This document shows, piece after piece, positions 1 to 8,485 of a stretch of 64,000 nt of DNA; within the stretch, counting starts at the first letter, position 1, and each line of letters begins with the position of its first letter. The notes beneath the pieces are model-generated. The model worked only from the letters and a program-made list of their open reading frames with translations, did not search any database and was not told where the DNA came from. The stretch spans positions 1 through 64,000 of the forward strand of contig NZ_WUEY01000007.1 of NCBI RefSeq assembly GCF_010668395.1, written 5' to 3'. Made by a program: the position numbers and the translations under genes. The DNA is from Martinezella lusitana. GTDB taxonomy: Bacteria > Pseudomonadota > Alphaproteobacteria > Rhizobiales > Rhizobiaceae.

Positions 1-260
1 AAGCCCCGATATTCGCCGCCATACTTGATCGGCCGGCCCATTTGCCAGGCAAGTTCCGGCACGACGACATCGGCCATCTCATTAAGCCGGGCGACGCCCT
101 TCAGCACGAGTTGGACACGATCTTCCATCGGGCGGCGGGCCCAATCCTTCTGTGCCTTGCGGGCGCGTGCAACGACTTCCCTGGCGGCATCCAGCGACAA
201 GGCCGGACGTTCAGCATAAACCTCTCCGTTCACCGGAGAGACGCATGTGATCATAGTCAT
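1..260 (-). CDS. Aldehyde dehydrogenase, N-terminal fragment cut by the window edge
   Basis: An open minus-strand frame starts at an ATG at 258-260 and runs off the left edge, giving 86 visible codons. The translation begins MTMITCVSPVNGEVYAERPA and continues with an ARKAQKDWARRP stretch and an ELAWQMGRPIKYGGEYRG stretch. These match the N-terminal cofactor-domain start of the NAD(P)-dependent aldehyde dehydrogenase superfamily: the substrate-handle N-P-x-x-G-E motif, then the helix before the Rossmann fold. The catalytic Cys and Glu lie outside the window. It is the last visible gene of the co-directional series FGase, permease, PuuA-like ligase and ALDH. By analogy with the Puu pathway it may oxidise a gamma-glutamylated or free aminoaldehyde. 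The family call is firm; the substrate is inference. Confidence 0.8.
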   Translation of the reverse strand, partial: MTMITCVSPVNGEVYAERPALSLDAAREVVARARKAQKDWARRPMEDRVQLVLKGVARLNEMADVVVPELAWQMGRPIKYGGEYRG

Positions 261-413
261 GATCGAATTCCTGTTTTCTTCGTCATCAATTGATTACCGG
301 ATATTTCGCAACCTGCCGCCGCATTCCAAGGAGAATCCGGCGAGCAGAAAAACATCCTGGCGCCCCTGCCCGACCATGGAATGAAATCGGGCACGAGGCA
401 GATCGCAAAAGCC

Positions 414-1784
414 TTACGCTCTTTCGAATCCGCGCGCCACTTCCCAATCCGTGATGCGACGATCGTACTCCTCCTGCTCCCATTCGGCAGCGCGGGTGTA
501 GTGATCGATGACATCGTCGCCGAAGGCGGCACGCAGCATCTTCGAATTGCTCAGGGCCTCGGTCGCACCGCGCAGCGTGCGGGGAATTTCGCGAACCTCG
601 CGCGCACCATAGGCATCGCCGACGAAGGGCGCTTCCAGTTCGAGCTTGTTCTCGATGCCGTCGAGGCCGGCGGCGATCAGGGCAGCGAAAGCTAGATAAG
701 GATTGAGATCGGAGCCGCCGACGCGGCATTCGATGCGGATACTCTTGGTCTCGGCGCCGCACAGGCGATAACCGGCCGTGCGATTGTCGGTGCTCCAGAT
801 CGCCTTGGTAGGGGCAAACGTGCCGGCGACGAAACGCTTGTAGGAGTTGATATAGGGTGCGAGGAAATAGGTGATTTCGCTGGCATGGTTCAAAAGACCG
901 GCGACATAATGCTTCATCAGCGGCGTCATGCCATGCTCTTCGCCCTTGTCGAAGAACAGCGGCGTCTTGCCGTCGGCGCTCCATAGCGACTGATGGATAT
1001 GCGACGAGCTGCCGGCGGCGTTGTAGTTCCACTTCGCCAGGAAGGTGATGGCCTTGCCCTTCGACCAGGCAATCTCCTTGCAGCCGTTCTTGATGATCGC
1101 ATGCCGGTCGGCCATGGTCAGGGCGTCGGCATAGCGGACGTTGATTTCCTCCTGGCCGGCCGAAGCCTCCCCCTTGGAGTTTTCGACCGGAATATCTGCG
1201 CCCTGCAGGCCCTTGCGGATCGCCCGCATCACATCCTCTTCCTTGGTGGTCTGGAAGATGTGGTAGTCCTCGTTGTAGCCACTGACCAGATTGAGGTTGC
1301 GATAGCCGGATTCCCGGGCGCTGTCGTAGCTCTGGTCGAACAGGAAGAACTCGAGTTCCGAGGCCATGTAGGCCTTCATGCCCAGCGCCTCGAGGCGCTT
1401 GACCTGCTTCTTGAGGATCGCACGCGGCGAATGCGCCACTTCCTCATGCGTGTGATGGTCGAGCACGTCGCAGAGCACCAGCGCGGTGCCCTCGAGCCAG
1501 GGGATACGGCGAAGCGTGGCAAGATCCGGCTTCATCGTATAGTCGCCGTACCCCTTCTCCCAGCTCGTGGACTTGTAGCCGGAGACCGTCTCCATCTCGA
1601 TGTCGGTTGCCTGCAGATAGTTGCAGCTATGCGTTTCCTTCCACGCGCTTTCAATGAAGAATTCCGCCTGGAAGCGTTTGCCCATCAACCGGCCCTGCAT
1701 GTCAACCTGACATGCCAGAACCGTGTCGATGCGCCCTTCGGCCACATCTCGTTTGAGGTCGTCGAACGTATAGCTGCTGCTCAT
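414..1784 (-). CDS. Glutamine synthetase family protein, PuuA-like gamma-glutamylpolyamine synthetase
   Basis: This 456-residue protein carries a full glutamine synthetase catalytic domain. It has an N-terminal beta-grasp (about 1-105), the metal-binding ELEF motif at 143-146, GQEE at 210-213, the ATP/metal HIH motif at 262-264, an NRTAGYR arginine segment at 334-340 and RIECR at 350-354. Family members ligate glutamate to ammonia or, in the PuuA branch, to polyamines or other amines. The length and the neighbours (aldehyde dehydrogenase, APC permease, N-formylglutamate amidohydrolase) favour the gamma-glutamyl-amine branch over housekeeping GlnA, and no adenylylation-type NLY(D/E) loop was recognised. 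The substrate is not resolved; putrescine, ethanolamine and related amines are all possible. Confidence 0.85.
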   Translation of the reverse strand: MSSSYTFDDLKRDVAEGRIDTVLACQVDMQGRLMGKRFQAEFFIESAWKETHSCNYLQATDIEMETVSGYKSTSWEKGYGDYTMKPDLATLRRIPWLEGTALVLCDVLDHHTHEEVAHSPRAILKKQVKRLEALGMKAYMASELEFFLFDQSYDSARESGYRNLNLVSGYNEDYHIFQTTKEEDVMRAIRKGLQGADIPVENSKGEASAGQEEINVRYADALTMADRHAIIKNGCKEIAWSKGKAITFLAKWNYNAAGSSSHIHQSLWSADGKTPLFFDKGEEHGMTPLMKHYVAGLLNHASEITYFLAPYINSYKRFVAGTFAPTKAIWSTDNRTAGYRLCGAETKSIRIECRVGGSDLNPYLAFAALIAAGLDGIENKLELEAPFVGDAYGAREVREIPRTLRGATEALSNSKMLRAAFGDDVIDHYTRAAEWEQEEYDRRITDWEVARGFERA

Positions 1785-1870
1785 AATTGGTCCGCCTGAA
1801 ATATAGAAGAGTGATCGGCCGGCGACATTGTGGGGAGCCTATTTGCCCCATGCCGCACGTCAAGTTGGAT

Positions 1871-1890
1871 GGGGCCGCGCCTGCGGCCCC
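1871..1890. other. GC-rich hairpin between permease and PuuA-like gene
   Basis: GGGGCCGC and GCGGCCCC form an 8-bp stem around a 4-nt loop in the 131-bp gap between the permease stop and the downstream ligase gene. No U-run follows on the minus strand, so it is more likely a stabilising or partial-attenuation element than a full terminator. Confidence 0.4.
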
Positions 1891-1915
1891 CGCCGGAGTG
1901 AATGATTGATGAGGA

Positions 1916-3487
1916 TCACACCTCGCCCACAGCCCGTTCGGCGGCAGCGATATCGGCCTGACGCTTCGTGATCATGTCGCCTATAGGCGGCCCCTGGAAG
2001 CGGCGCTTCTCAAAGGCGAACCAAACGATCGCAGTCAGCACCAGGAAGCCGATGGTGATGTAAAGCGCCCATTCGTTCGGTGGCTGCACGCCGATGATGA
2101 AGATGATCGCCATCGCAAGGATCACGACAACCGAGACCACCTTATAAAGGCCGATACCCATGTTCCATGGTCCCATCTTCGGCCATTTCGCAGTTCCGAT
2201 CGCCTTGATGCCGAGCACGATCGGCACGGTGAAGGAGAGGAAAAGGAAGATGACGGTGCAAGACACGACGATGGTATAGGCCGAAGAGCCGGCGATCGTG
2301 ACGAGCGAAGCGCCCCAGACGAACAGCACGGCCAGAACCGCAGCCGTCCAGATGGCGACGGAAGGCGTCCTGAACTTCGGGCTGACGCTGGCGAGCGCCT
2401 TCGAAAACGGCAGGCCGCCGTCGCGGGAGAAGGCATAGATCATGCGCGATGCCGATGTTACGGTCGCAAGACCGCACAGGAGTTGCGAGATGAAAATCGC
2501 CACGTAAAGTATATTGGCGACGACAGGGTTGGTGATGCTGTTGATCGTCCAGAAGAAGACGTTCCAGCCCTGCTTCGAGGCTTCGTTCATGTCCGGGATC
2601 GCCAGGAGGAAGGCGAGCAGCATGATATAGCCGAAGAACGAGGACCACCAGACCGAGGAGACCATGCCGCGCGGCACCGAGCTGGATGCCTTGACGGTCT
2701 CTTCGGAGGTATGCGCCGAGGCGTCATAACCGGTAATCGTGTAAATCGGCAGCAACAGGCCAAGGGCGAAGACGTACCAGATATTCTCCATCTTCGGCCA
2801 GACCGATGAATCGCCTTCCGGCGTGCCGGAATAGTTGGTGAAGGTCCAGATGCGGCTGATGTCCCAGCTCTTGACGCCGATGAGGCAAACGATGGTCAAC
2901 GCGATCGCGGCGCCGAAGATCAGGTAGCCCGACATGTCCGTCAGCTTTGCCGTCAGCTTGATCCCGAAGTGATTGATCAATGCCTGCAGGCCGGTGATGA
3001 TGGCGACGAAGATGATCTGATTGGCAAAGCCCGCCGAAGTCGTCGTATCGACGGCAATGCCGAACCATCCGGCGATAGCGCCGCTGAAGAAGCCCCAGGT
3101 GCCGACGTTGATCGCGCCGAGCACGGTGATCAGGCCAAGCAGATTGAGCCACGCCGTCAACCAGCCGGTGAAGCGGTTGCCGAGGATGGAGCCCCAGTGA
3201 TACAGGCCGCCGGCCGTGGGATAGGCCGAGGAAATCTGCGCCATGGAGAGAGCGAAAACGCCGGAAATCAGGCAGCCGAGCGGCCAGCCGATGCCGATCG
3301 CGGCACCGCCCGCACCCGATGTCGCCTGTGCGAGCGAGTTGATGCCGCCCGATAGAATGCAGATGATGGAGAAGGAAATCGCGAAATTCGAGAACGAGCT
3401 CATGCGCCGTTCCAGCTCCTGGGCGTAGCCCATGGAGTGCAGGATATGAACATCCTGCTTCTTGTCTAAGTCTGTGTATTCAGGCAT
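1916..3487 (-). CDS. APC superfamily amino acid/amine permease
   Basis: This 523-residue integral membrane protein has about 12 hydrophobic helices. Its N-terminal helix I has the unwound small-residue motif typical of the APC superfamily (FSIICILSGGINSLAQATSG around residues 39-58), followed by the SAYPTAGGLYHWGS helix II/III element near 108-121. The overall pattern resembles the eukaryote-like GABA/choline permease branch (UGA4/BAT1-like). Such proteins are proton- or cation-coupled importers of amino acids, GABA or amines in the inner membrane. It sits between N-formylglutamate amidohydrolase and the PuuA-like ligase on the same strand, which suggests it imports the compound these enzymes degrade. 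The substrate cannot be read from the sequence. Confidence 0.9.
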   Translation of the reverse strand: MPEYTDLDKKQDVHILHSMGYAQELERRMSSFSNFAISFSIICILSGGINSLAQATSGAGGAAIGIGWPLGCLISGVFALSMAQISSAYPTAGGLYHWGSILGNRFTGWLTAWLNLLGLITVLGAINVGTWGFFSGAIAGWFGIAVDTTTSAGFANQIIFVAIITGLQALINHFGIKLTAKLTDMSGYLIFGAAIALTIVCLIGVKSWDISRIWTFTNYSGTPEGDSSVWPKMENIWYVFALGLLLPIYTITGYDASAHTSEETVKASSSVPRGMVSSVWWSSFFGYIMLLAFLLAIPDMNEASKQGWNVFFWTINSITNPVVANILYVAIFISQLLCGLATVTSASRMIYAFSRDGGLPFSKALASVSPKFRTPSVAIWTAAVLAVLFVWGASLVTIAGSSAYTIVVSCTVIFLFLSFTVPIVLGIKAIGTAKWPKMGPWNMGIGLYKVVSVVVILAMAIIFIIGVQPPNEWALYITIGFLVLTAIVWFAFEKRRFQGPPIGDMITKRQADIAAAERAVGEV

Positions 3488-3612
3488 GTCACTCCCCTAA
3501 AGCCCGGTCGTCCGCGGGATTGCGAAGAACCATGTGCACTGAGCGGACCGCCTTTCGGCACGCCGCCTTGATCGCAGTTGAACTGCTCCCCGGGGTCTTT
3601 TTCTTTTTATGC

Positions 3613-4380
3613 TCAGGCTTCCAGACTGCTCTGGAGAAGCCCTGTCAGATAATCGGCCACGACCCCTTGGCCGACGTCATCCTGGATGAGGTCGTTGCGG
3701 ACCTCGATCATTACATTGTGCAGGCCATTGGCGAGCCCGTGCAGCTTCAGCGTATGGGTAACGCCGTCCTCAGGCCCGTAAGGCTGGTTGCGCCTGGTCT
3801 GATAAAGCGGCGCCTCAGCCGCTGCATCCAGCATGCGATCGGCCAGCCAACGGTCCTCGTCATGCAGAATACCGAGCTCCACGGCCCGCGGTTTGCCATT
3901 GTAGATCGGCGTGAAGCTGTGGATTGTCACGATCACGGTTTTTTGTCCGCGCGCCGCGCGTTCCTGCAGCAGCGTCCGGATGCGCTCGTGGAACGGTATA
4001 TACAGTCCTTCCGTGCGCGCCTGCCTGTCGGCTTCGCCCAGATGCTGGTTGCCGGGGATCGTGTAGATCTCGCTCGTCTCCGGCATGGCGCCGGTACTTT
4101 CCGGCGGCCGGTTGCAGTCGTAGATCAGGCGCGAGAAGCGCTGAAAAACCAGGGTCGCATTCAGGCTCGCGGAAATTTTCCTTGCAACCGCGAGTGCACC
4201 CGGATCCCAGGCGATATGGCTGGCAAGCGCCTCGGCGGAAAGCCCGAGATCACCGAATTGCTCCGGCAGGGCACGGGAGGCGTGCTCGCAGACGAGCAAA
4301 ACCGCACTGTCTCCGTCCGGCCTTTCGACCGCAACACAATCGCCGTCCGCCTTCGTCAAAATGCCTTGCTGAGCAAGCAT
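3613..4380 (-). CDS. N-formylglutamate amidohydrolase family protein
   Basis: The 255-residue protein belongs to the N-formylglutamate amidohydrolase (FGase) family. Near the N-terminus it has the family's metal-binding signature VCEHAS (residues 30-35), a buried NRPPESTG segment, a conserved HSFTPIYNGKPR block with the second His, and the C-terminal NVMIEVRNDL element. Family members hydrolyse N-formyl-L-glutamate to glutamate and formate in histidine degradation or act on related N-acylated amino acids. No hut genes are adjacent; it heads a minus-strand series with a permease and PuuA-like ligase and diverges from an RpiR regulator. A role on an N-acyl or gamma-glutamyl intermediate in amine catabolism is inference. 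Confidence 0.85.
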   Translation of the reverse strand: MLAQQGILTKADGDCVAVERPDGDSAVLLVCEHASRALPEQFGDLGLSAEALASHIAWDPGALAVARKISASLNATLVFQRFSRLIYDCNRPPESTGAMPETSEIYTIPGNQHLGEADRQARTEGLYIPFHERIRTLLQERAARGQKTVIVTIHSFTPIYNGKPRAVELGILHDEDRWLADRMLDAAAEAPLYQTRRNQPYGPEDGVTHTLKLHGLANGLHNVMIEVRNDLIQDDVGQGVVADYLTGLLQSSLEA

Positions 4381-4560
4381 CGGAGACGCCCCATTGCCGA
4401 TTAATAAAATGTTTATAAGAAAAGAATTCTTCAGCTTCTCGTCGCTGTCAACTGAAAACTGAAATTATTTCTTCATTTGTGACATTGACTCGAAATGTGA
4501 CAGCGTTGTTATATCCTGAGAGGAAAACGGCATAAGACCGTACCGGGGAGCAAAAATCGA
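4381..4560. promoter_or_regulatory. Divergent promoter region with candidate RpiR operators
   Basis: This AT-rich 180-bp gap separates the FGase gene (minus) from the RpiR gene (plus). It contains the perfect inverted repeat GAAATTATTTC at 4461-4471, and two TGTGACA copies at 4478-4484 and 4496-4502, exactly 18 bp apart. RpiR-family regulators often bind GAAA/TTTC-type inverted repeats and usually control divergent neighbours. Assignment of these repeats as operators is inference from position and symmetry. Confidence 0.45.
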
Positions 4561-5433
4561 GTGAACCATGCGTCGAAGACAGTTTCTGACGTGATTAACG
4601 CGCGCTTTGACACGCTGACGCGCGCCGAAAAGCAGCTCGCCAAGAGTCTGCTCGACAACTATCCCGTTTCCGGGCTGGGCAGTATCACGACAGTCGCCGA
4701 AAATGCACGCGTATCGACCCCGACGGTCGCGCGCATGGTGCAGAAACTCGGCTACAAGGGCTATCCGGACTTCCAGTCGCATCTTCATCAGGAAGTCGAA
4801 GCGACCATCTCCAACCCGCTGACGAAGCACGATCGCTGGGCATCGAACGCGCCGGGAACGCATATCCTCAATCGTTTTGCCGATGCCATCATGAGCAATC
4901 TGCGCCAGACCTTGTCGGATATCGACGTGGCGACTTTCGACAACGTCGCCACCCTGTTGTCAGAAAGAAAACGCGGACTTTATTTTGTGGGCGGCCGCAT
5001 CACGGGCGCATTGGCCGAGTATTTCTTCACCCATATGCAGGTCATACGACCGAATACGACGCTGCTTTCCTCCAATTCCAGCACCTGGCCGCAATATGTC
5101 CTGAACATGAATCCGGGCGACCTGCTCGTCATATTCGACATCAGGCGCTACGAGCAGGAAATGGTCAATCTCGCCGCTGCCGCACGCAGGCGCGGCGCCG
5201 AAATCATCGTCTTCACCGACCAATGGGCGACACCCGCCGCCAAGCACGCGAAGCACACCTTCCGCGTGCAGATCGAAGCCCCCTCCGCCTGGGATTCCTC
5301 GGTCGTCACTCTCTTCATCGTCGAAGCCCTGATCGAAGCCGTGCAAAGCTCGACGTGGGACGAGACGAGCGAGCGCATGAAAACGCTGGAAGGCCTTTTC
5401 GAACAAACCAAGCTATTTCGCAAGCTGAGTTAA
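4561..5433 (+). CDS. RpiR/MurR family transcriptional regulator (HTH plus SIS)
   Basis: This 290-residue protein has an N-terminal RpiR-type helix-turn-helix domain (about 15-80, with VSTPTVARMVQKLGYKGYPD at 51-70) and a C-terminal SIS sugar/effector-binding domain (about 125-265, including LYFVGGRITGALAEYF). RpiR regulators sense phosphorylated sugars or other anionic metabolites through SIS. The start used is GTG at 4561 with GGGAG about 12 bases upstream; a later start is possible. It diverges from the FGase-permease-ligase genes and precedes the ABC importer at 5622-9547, so it may regulate either or both sides. Confidence 0.9.
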   Translation: MNHASKTVSDVINARFDTLTRAEKQLAKSLLDNYPVSGLGSITTVAENARVSTPTVARMVQKLGYKGYPDFQSHLHQEVEATISNPLTKHDRWASNAPGTHILNRFADAIMSNLRQTLSDIDVATFDNVATLLSERKRGLYFVGGRITGALAEYFFTHMQVIRPNTTLLSSNSSTWPQYVLNMNPGDLLVIFDIRRYEQEMVNLAAAARRRGAEIIVFTDQWATPAAKHAKHTFRVQIEAPSAWDSSVVTLFIVEALIEAVQSSTWDETSERMKTLEGLFEQTKLFRKLS

Positions 5434-5621
5434 AGGGGAACGAAAGCATAAAATAACATGACATGAAGCCGCATGAAATGCAGCGACTGTCATACTTGTC
5501 GACTAGAAGCAAAATCATCTGCGTTGTCAGCAAACGCAACGCCTTGAAGCCGTCACACAACCTTCATGTTACGTCATTAACAGCAACGCCAGGCACTGAA
5601 AACCCAGAAGGAGGAAATGCA

Positions 5622-6725
5622 GTGATCTCGAATATTCATCGTGTTCTGACCATCTCTACCGCGATGCTCGTCGCTTCGACCGCTATCGCGGCCGCAGAGC
5701 CGAGTGCCGACCTGATCGCCGCCGCCAAGAAAGAAGGCACGCTGACCACGATCGCGCTGCCCCACAACTGGTGCGGCTACGGCGATCTCATCGCTGCGTT
5801 CAAGGCCAAGTACGGCATCGACGTCAACGAACTGAACCCGGATGCCGGTTCGGGCGATGAAGTCGAAGCAATCCGCGCCAACAAGGGCAACACCGGCCCG
5901 CAGGCTCCGGACGTAATCGACGTCGGCCTCTCCTTCGGCCCGACCGCCAAGAAGGAAGGCCTGCTGCAGCCTTACAAGGTTTCCACCTGGGACTCCATTC
6001 CGGATAGCGCCAAGGATTCCGAAGGCTACTGGTACGGCGACTACTACGGCGTTCTCTCCTTCGTCACCAACAAGGACGTCGTGAAGAACCCGCCGAAGGA
6101 CTGGGCCGACCTGCAGAAGCCGGAATACGCAAACACCGTTTCGCTCGCCGGCGATCCGCGCACGTCGAACCAGGCCGTTCAGGCCGTTTACGCCGCCGGC
6201 CTCGCCGCTGGCGAAAAGGATGCGACCAAGGTCGGCGCCGCCGGTCTGGACTACTTCGCCAAGCTGAACAAGGCCGGCAACTTCGTTCCGGTCATCGGCA
6301 AGTCCGCTTCGCTCGCTCAGGGCGCAACCCCGATCGTCGTCGCATGGGACTACAACGGCCTGTCCTGGCGTGACAGCCTGAACGGCAACCCGCCGGTCGA
6401 CGTCACCGTTCCGGCTTCGGGCGTTATCGCAGGCGTCTACGTTCAGGCGATCTCGGCTTTCGCACCGCATCCGAATGCCGCCAAGCTCTGGATGGAGTTC
6501 CTCTATTCCGACGAAGGCCAGATCGGCTGGCTGAAGGGCTATTGCCACCCGATCCGCTTCAACGACCTGGCGAAGAACAAGAAGGTTCCGCAGGATCTTC
6601 TCGACAAGCTGCCGCCGGCTGCCGCCTATGAAAAGGCTGTATTCCCGACGCTCGACGAGCAGGATGCCGGCAACAAGGCAATCACCACCAAGTGGGATTC
6701 CGTCGTCGGTTCGAACGTACAGTAA
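5622..6725 (+). CDS. ABC transporter periplasmic binding protein (family 1)
   Basis: The product is a 367-residue extracellular solute-binding protein. The frame stays open upstream to 5463, but an AAGGAGG Shine-Dalgarno at 5608-5614 sits 7 bases before a GTG at 5622. That start gives a clean Sec signal peptide ending STAIAAA before EPSADLIAAA. The mature part begins AAKKEGTL, a hallmark of the iron/phosphonate/spermidine-type binding proteins (AfuA/PotD-like fold). No tyrosine cluster for Fe3+ is obvious. It is followed by a terminator-like hairpin, two permeases and an ATPase, so it is the recognition subunit of a complete importer. The substrate is unresolved; polyamine or another small nitrogen compound would fit the locus. 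Confidence 0.88.
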   Translation: MISNIHRVLTISTAMLVASTAIAAAEPSADLIAAAKKEGTLTTIALPHNWCGYGDLIAAFKAKYGIDVNELNPDAGSGDEVEAIRANKGNTGPQAPDVIDVGLSFGPTAKKEGLLQPYKVSTWDSIPDSAKDSEGYWYGDYYGVLSFVTNKDVVKNPPKDWADLQKPEYANTVSLAGDPRTSNQAVQAVYAAGLAAGEKDATKVGAAGLDYFAKLNKAGNFVPVIGKSASLAQGATPIVVAWDYNGLSWRDSLNGNPPVDVTVPASGVIAGVYVQAISAFAPHPNAAKLWMEFLYSDEGQIGWLKGYCHPIRFNDLAKNKKVPQDLLDKLPPAAAYEKAVFPTLDEQDAGNKAITTKWDSVVGSNVQ

Positions 6726-6740
6726 TCAGACCTGACACGA

Positions 6741-6762
6741 CCTCCCCGCTTCGGCGGGGAGG
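6741..6762 (+). terminator. Attenuating hairpin after binding-protein gene
   Basis: CCTCCCCGC and GCGGGGAGG pair perfectly around a TTCG tetraloop and are followed by TTTT and a second T-run. It sits directly after the binding-protein stop and before the permeases. This is the usual arrangement for partial termination, which keeps the binding protein in excess over the membrane subunits. Confidence 0.8.
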
Positions 6763-6798
6763 TTTTCCGTTTTTCCGGCACCGGGGATTGGGCTAATC

Positions 6799-7689
6799 AT
6801 GAGCATCGCCACAACATCAACGGTCAGTTCCGCTCCGATGATCAGCAAACGCGCGGTTGTCGACTGGCTGGGCATAGCGCCCTTCCTCATTTTCGCGCTG
6901 CTGTTTCTGATTCTCCCGACGATCTATCTGATCGCAGGCGCCTTTCTGACGCCTGACGGAAGCCTGACGCTGAAGAATATCGGCGATCTGTTCACGCCGA
7001 CGATCATGAGCGCCTACCTGATCAGTATCAAAATCTCCGTCGCCTCGGCGCTCGGCGGTGCGATCATAGGTTTCTATCTTGCCTGGGCACTGGTGCTCGG
7101 AGGCCTGCCCTCCTGGATCCGCCATGGCTTCCTGACCTTCTCGGGCGTGGCATCCAATTTCGCCGGCGTGCCGCTGGCCTTTTCATTCATCGCAACGCTG
7201 GGCCGGCAGGGTCTGGTCACCATATTGCTCGCTCATTTCGGTCTGAACCTCTATTCGACCGGCTTCAACCTGCTGAGCTTCTTCGGCCTGACCATCACCT
7301 ACATGTACTTCCAGATCCCGTTGATGGTGCTGATCATTACGCCCGCACTCGACGGCATGAAAAAGGAATGGCGCGAAGCCGCCTCCATCCTCGGAGCGAC
7401 CAACCGGCAATATTGGCTCATGGTCGCCCTGCCGATCCTCTGGCCGAGCCTGCTCGGCACCACGCTCCTGCTATTCGCCAATTCGTTCGGCGCCATCGCG
7501 ACCGCAATTGCGCTCACCGGCAGCTCGCTGAATATCGTTCCGATCGTACTCTATGCCCAGATCCGCGGCGATGTGCTGCACAATGCCAATCTCGGCTATG
7601 CGCTGGCGCTCGGCATGATCGTCATCACCGGTATCTCGAACGTCATCTATATCTTGATGCGCATGCGCGCTGAACGGTGGCAGAAATGA
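6799..7689 (+). CDS. ABC transporter permease 1
   Basis: This 296-residue membrane protein has about six predicted transmembrane helices and a BPD-type permease core. The cytoplasmic EAA loop that docks the ATPase is visible as EWREAASILGATNRQYW (about residues 192-208), followed by the ALPILWP segment. It resembles the first permease of spermidine/putrescine-type or iron-type importers (PotB/FbpB-like). Its stop overlaps the next permease start (ATGA at 7686-7689), indicating translational coupling. Confidence 0.9.
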   Translation: MSIATTSTVSSAPMISKRAVVDWLGIAPFLIFALLFLILPTIYLIAGAFLTPDGSLTLKNIGDLFTPTIMSAYLISIKISVASALGGAIIGFYLAWALVLGGLPSWIRHGFLTFSGVASNFAGVPLAFSFIATLGRQGLVTILLAHFGLNLYSTGFNLLSFFGLTITYMYFQIPLMVLIITPALDGMKKEWREAASILGATNRQYWLMVALPILWPSLLGTTLLLFANSFGAIATAIALTGSSLNIVPIVLYAQIRGDVLHNANLGYALALGMIVITGISNVIYILMRMRAERWQK

Positions 7690-8474
7690 AGTTGCAAAAG
7701 TTCTTTGCCTGGATCGCAGTTACCATCGGCCTCATTTATTTCCTGGTGCCGCTCATCGGTACATTGGAATTTTCGCTGCGCATGCGGCGCAACGCCTATA
7801 GCTTCGACGCTTACGCCTCGGTCTTTTCGGACTTTGGCTTCATAACCGCCTTCAGCTTTTCGATGCTGATGGCCCTTTTGACCATCATCTTCGGCATGCT
7901 CCTCGTCGTGCCAACAGCCTACTGGGTGCGGCTGCGGCTGCCGCAAATCCGGCCCTTGGTCGAATTCATCACGCTGATGCCGCTGGTCATCCCCGCGATC
8001 GTTATCGTCTTCGGTTATCTGCGCCTCTATAATTCCTCATCGGTCCTGCCGCTGACGGGCTACAACGCGACGACGAACATTCTCCTCGTCTGCTCCTACA
8101 TTGTATTATCTTTGCCCTATATGTATCGTTCGGTAGATACGGCGATGCGTACCATCGATGTTGGCACGCTGACGGAAGCAGCCGAAAGCCTTGGTGCTAA
8201 ATGGACAACGATCATGTTCAAATGCATCTTTCCAAACGTAATGAGCGGTGTGCTTTCCGGAGCGTTCATCACACTCGCTATCGTCATGGGGGAATTCACC
8301 ATGGCGTCGCTGCTCAACCGTCCCGCTTTCGGCCCCTATATGCAGCTGATGGGCGCCAACAGAGCCTATGAGCCTTCCGCCCTGGCGATCATCGCCCTTG
8401 CGGTTACCTGGCTCAGCATGGGCCTGTTGCAGCTCGTTTCCCGTTTCTCAAAATCCGCTCCGATTAAGGCGTAA
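7686..8474 (+). CDS. ABC transporter permease 2
   Basis: The product is a 262-residue membrane protein with about six hydrophobic helices and the EAA loop LTEAAESLGAKWTTIMF, followed by FPNVMSG. It is PotC-like in length and architecture. The ATG at 7686 overlaps the upstream stop in an ATGA junction and is preferred over the in-frame GTG at 7677. It pairs with permease 1 to form the heterodimeric channel. Confidence 0.9.
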   Translation: MKLQKFFAWIAVTIGLIYFLVPLIGTLEFSLRMRRNAYSFDAYASVFSDFGFITAFSFSMLMALLTIIFGMLLVVPTAYWVRLRLPQIRPLVEFITLMPLVIPAIVIVFGYLRLYNSSSVLPLTGYNATTNILLVCSYIVLSLPYMYRSVDTAMRTIDVGTLTEAAESLGAKWTTIMFKCIFPNVMSGVLSGAFITLAIVMGEFTMASLLNRPAFGPYMQLMGANRAYEPSALAIIALAVTWLSMGLLQLVSRFSKSAPIKA

Positions 8475-8485
8475 GGCTTCTCACC

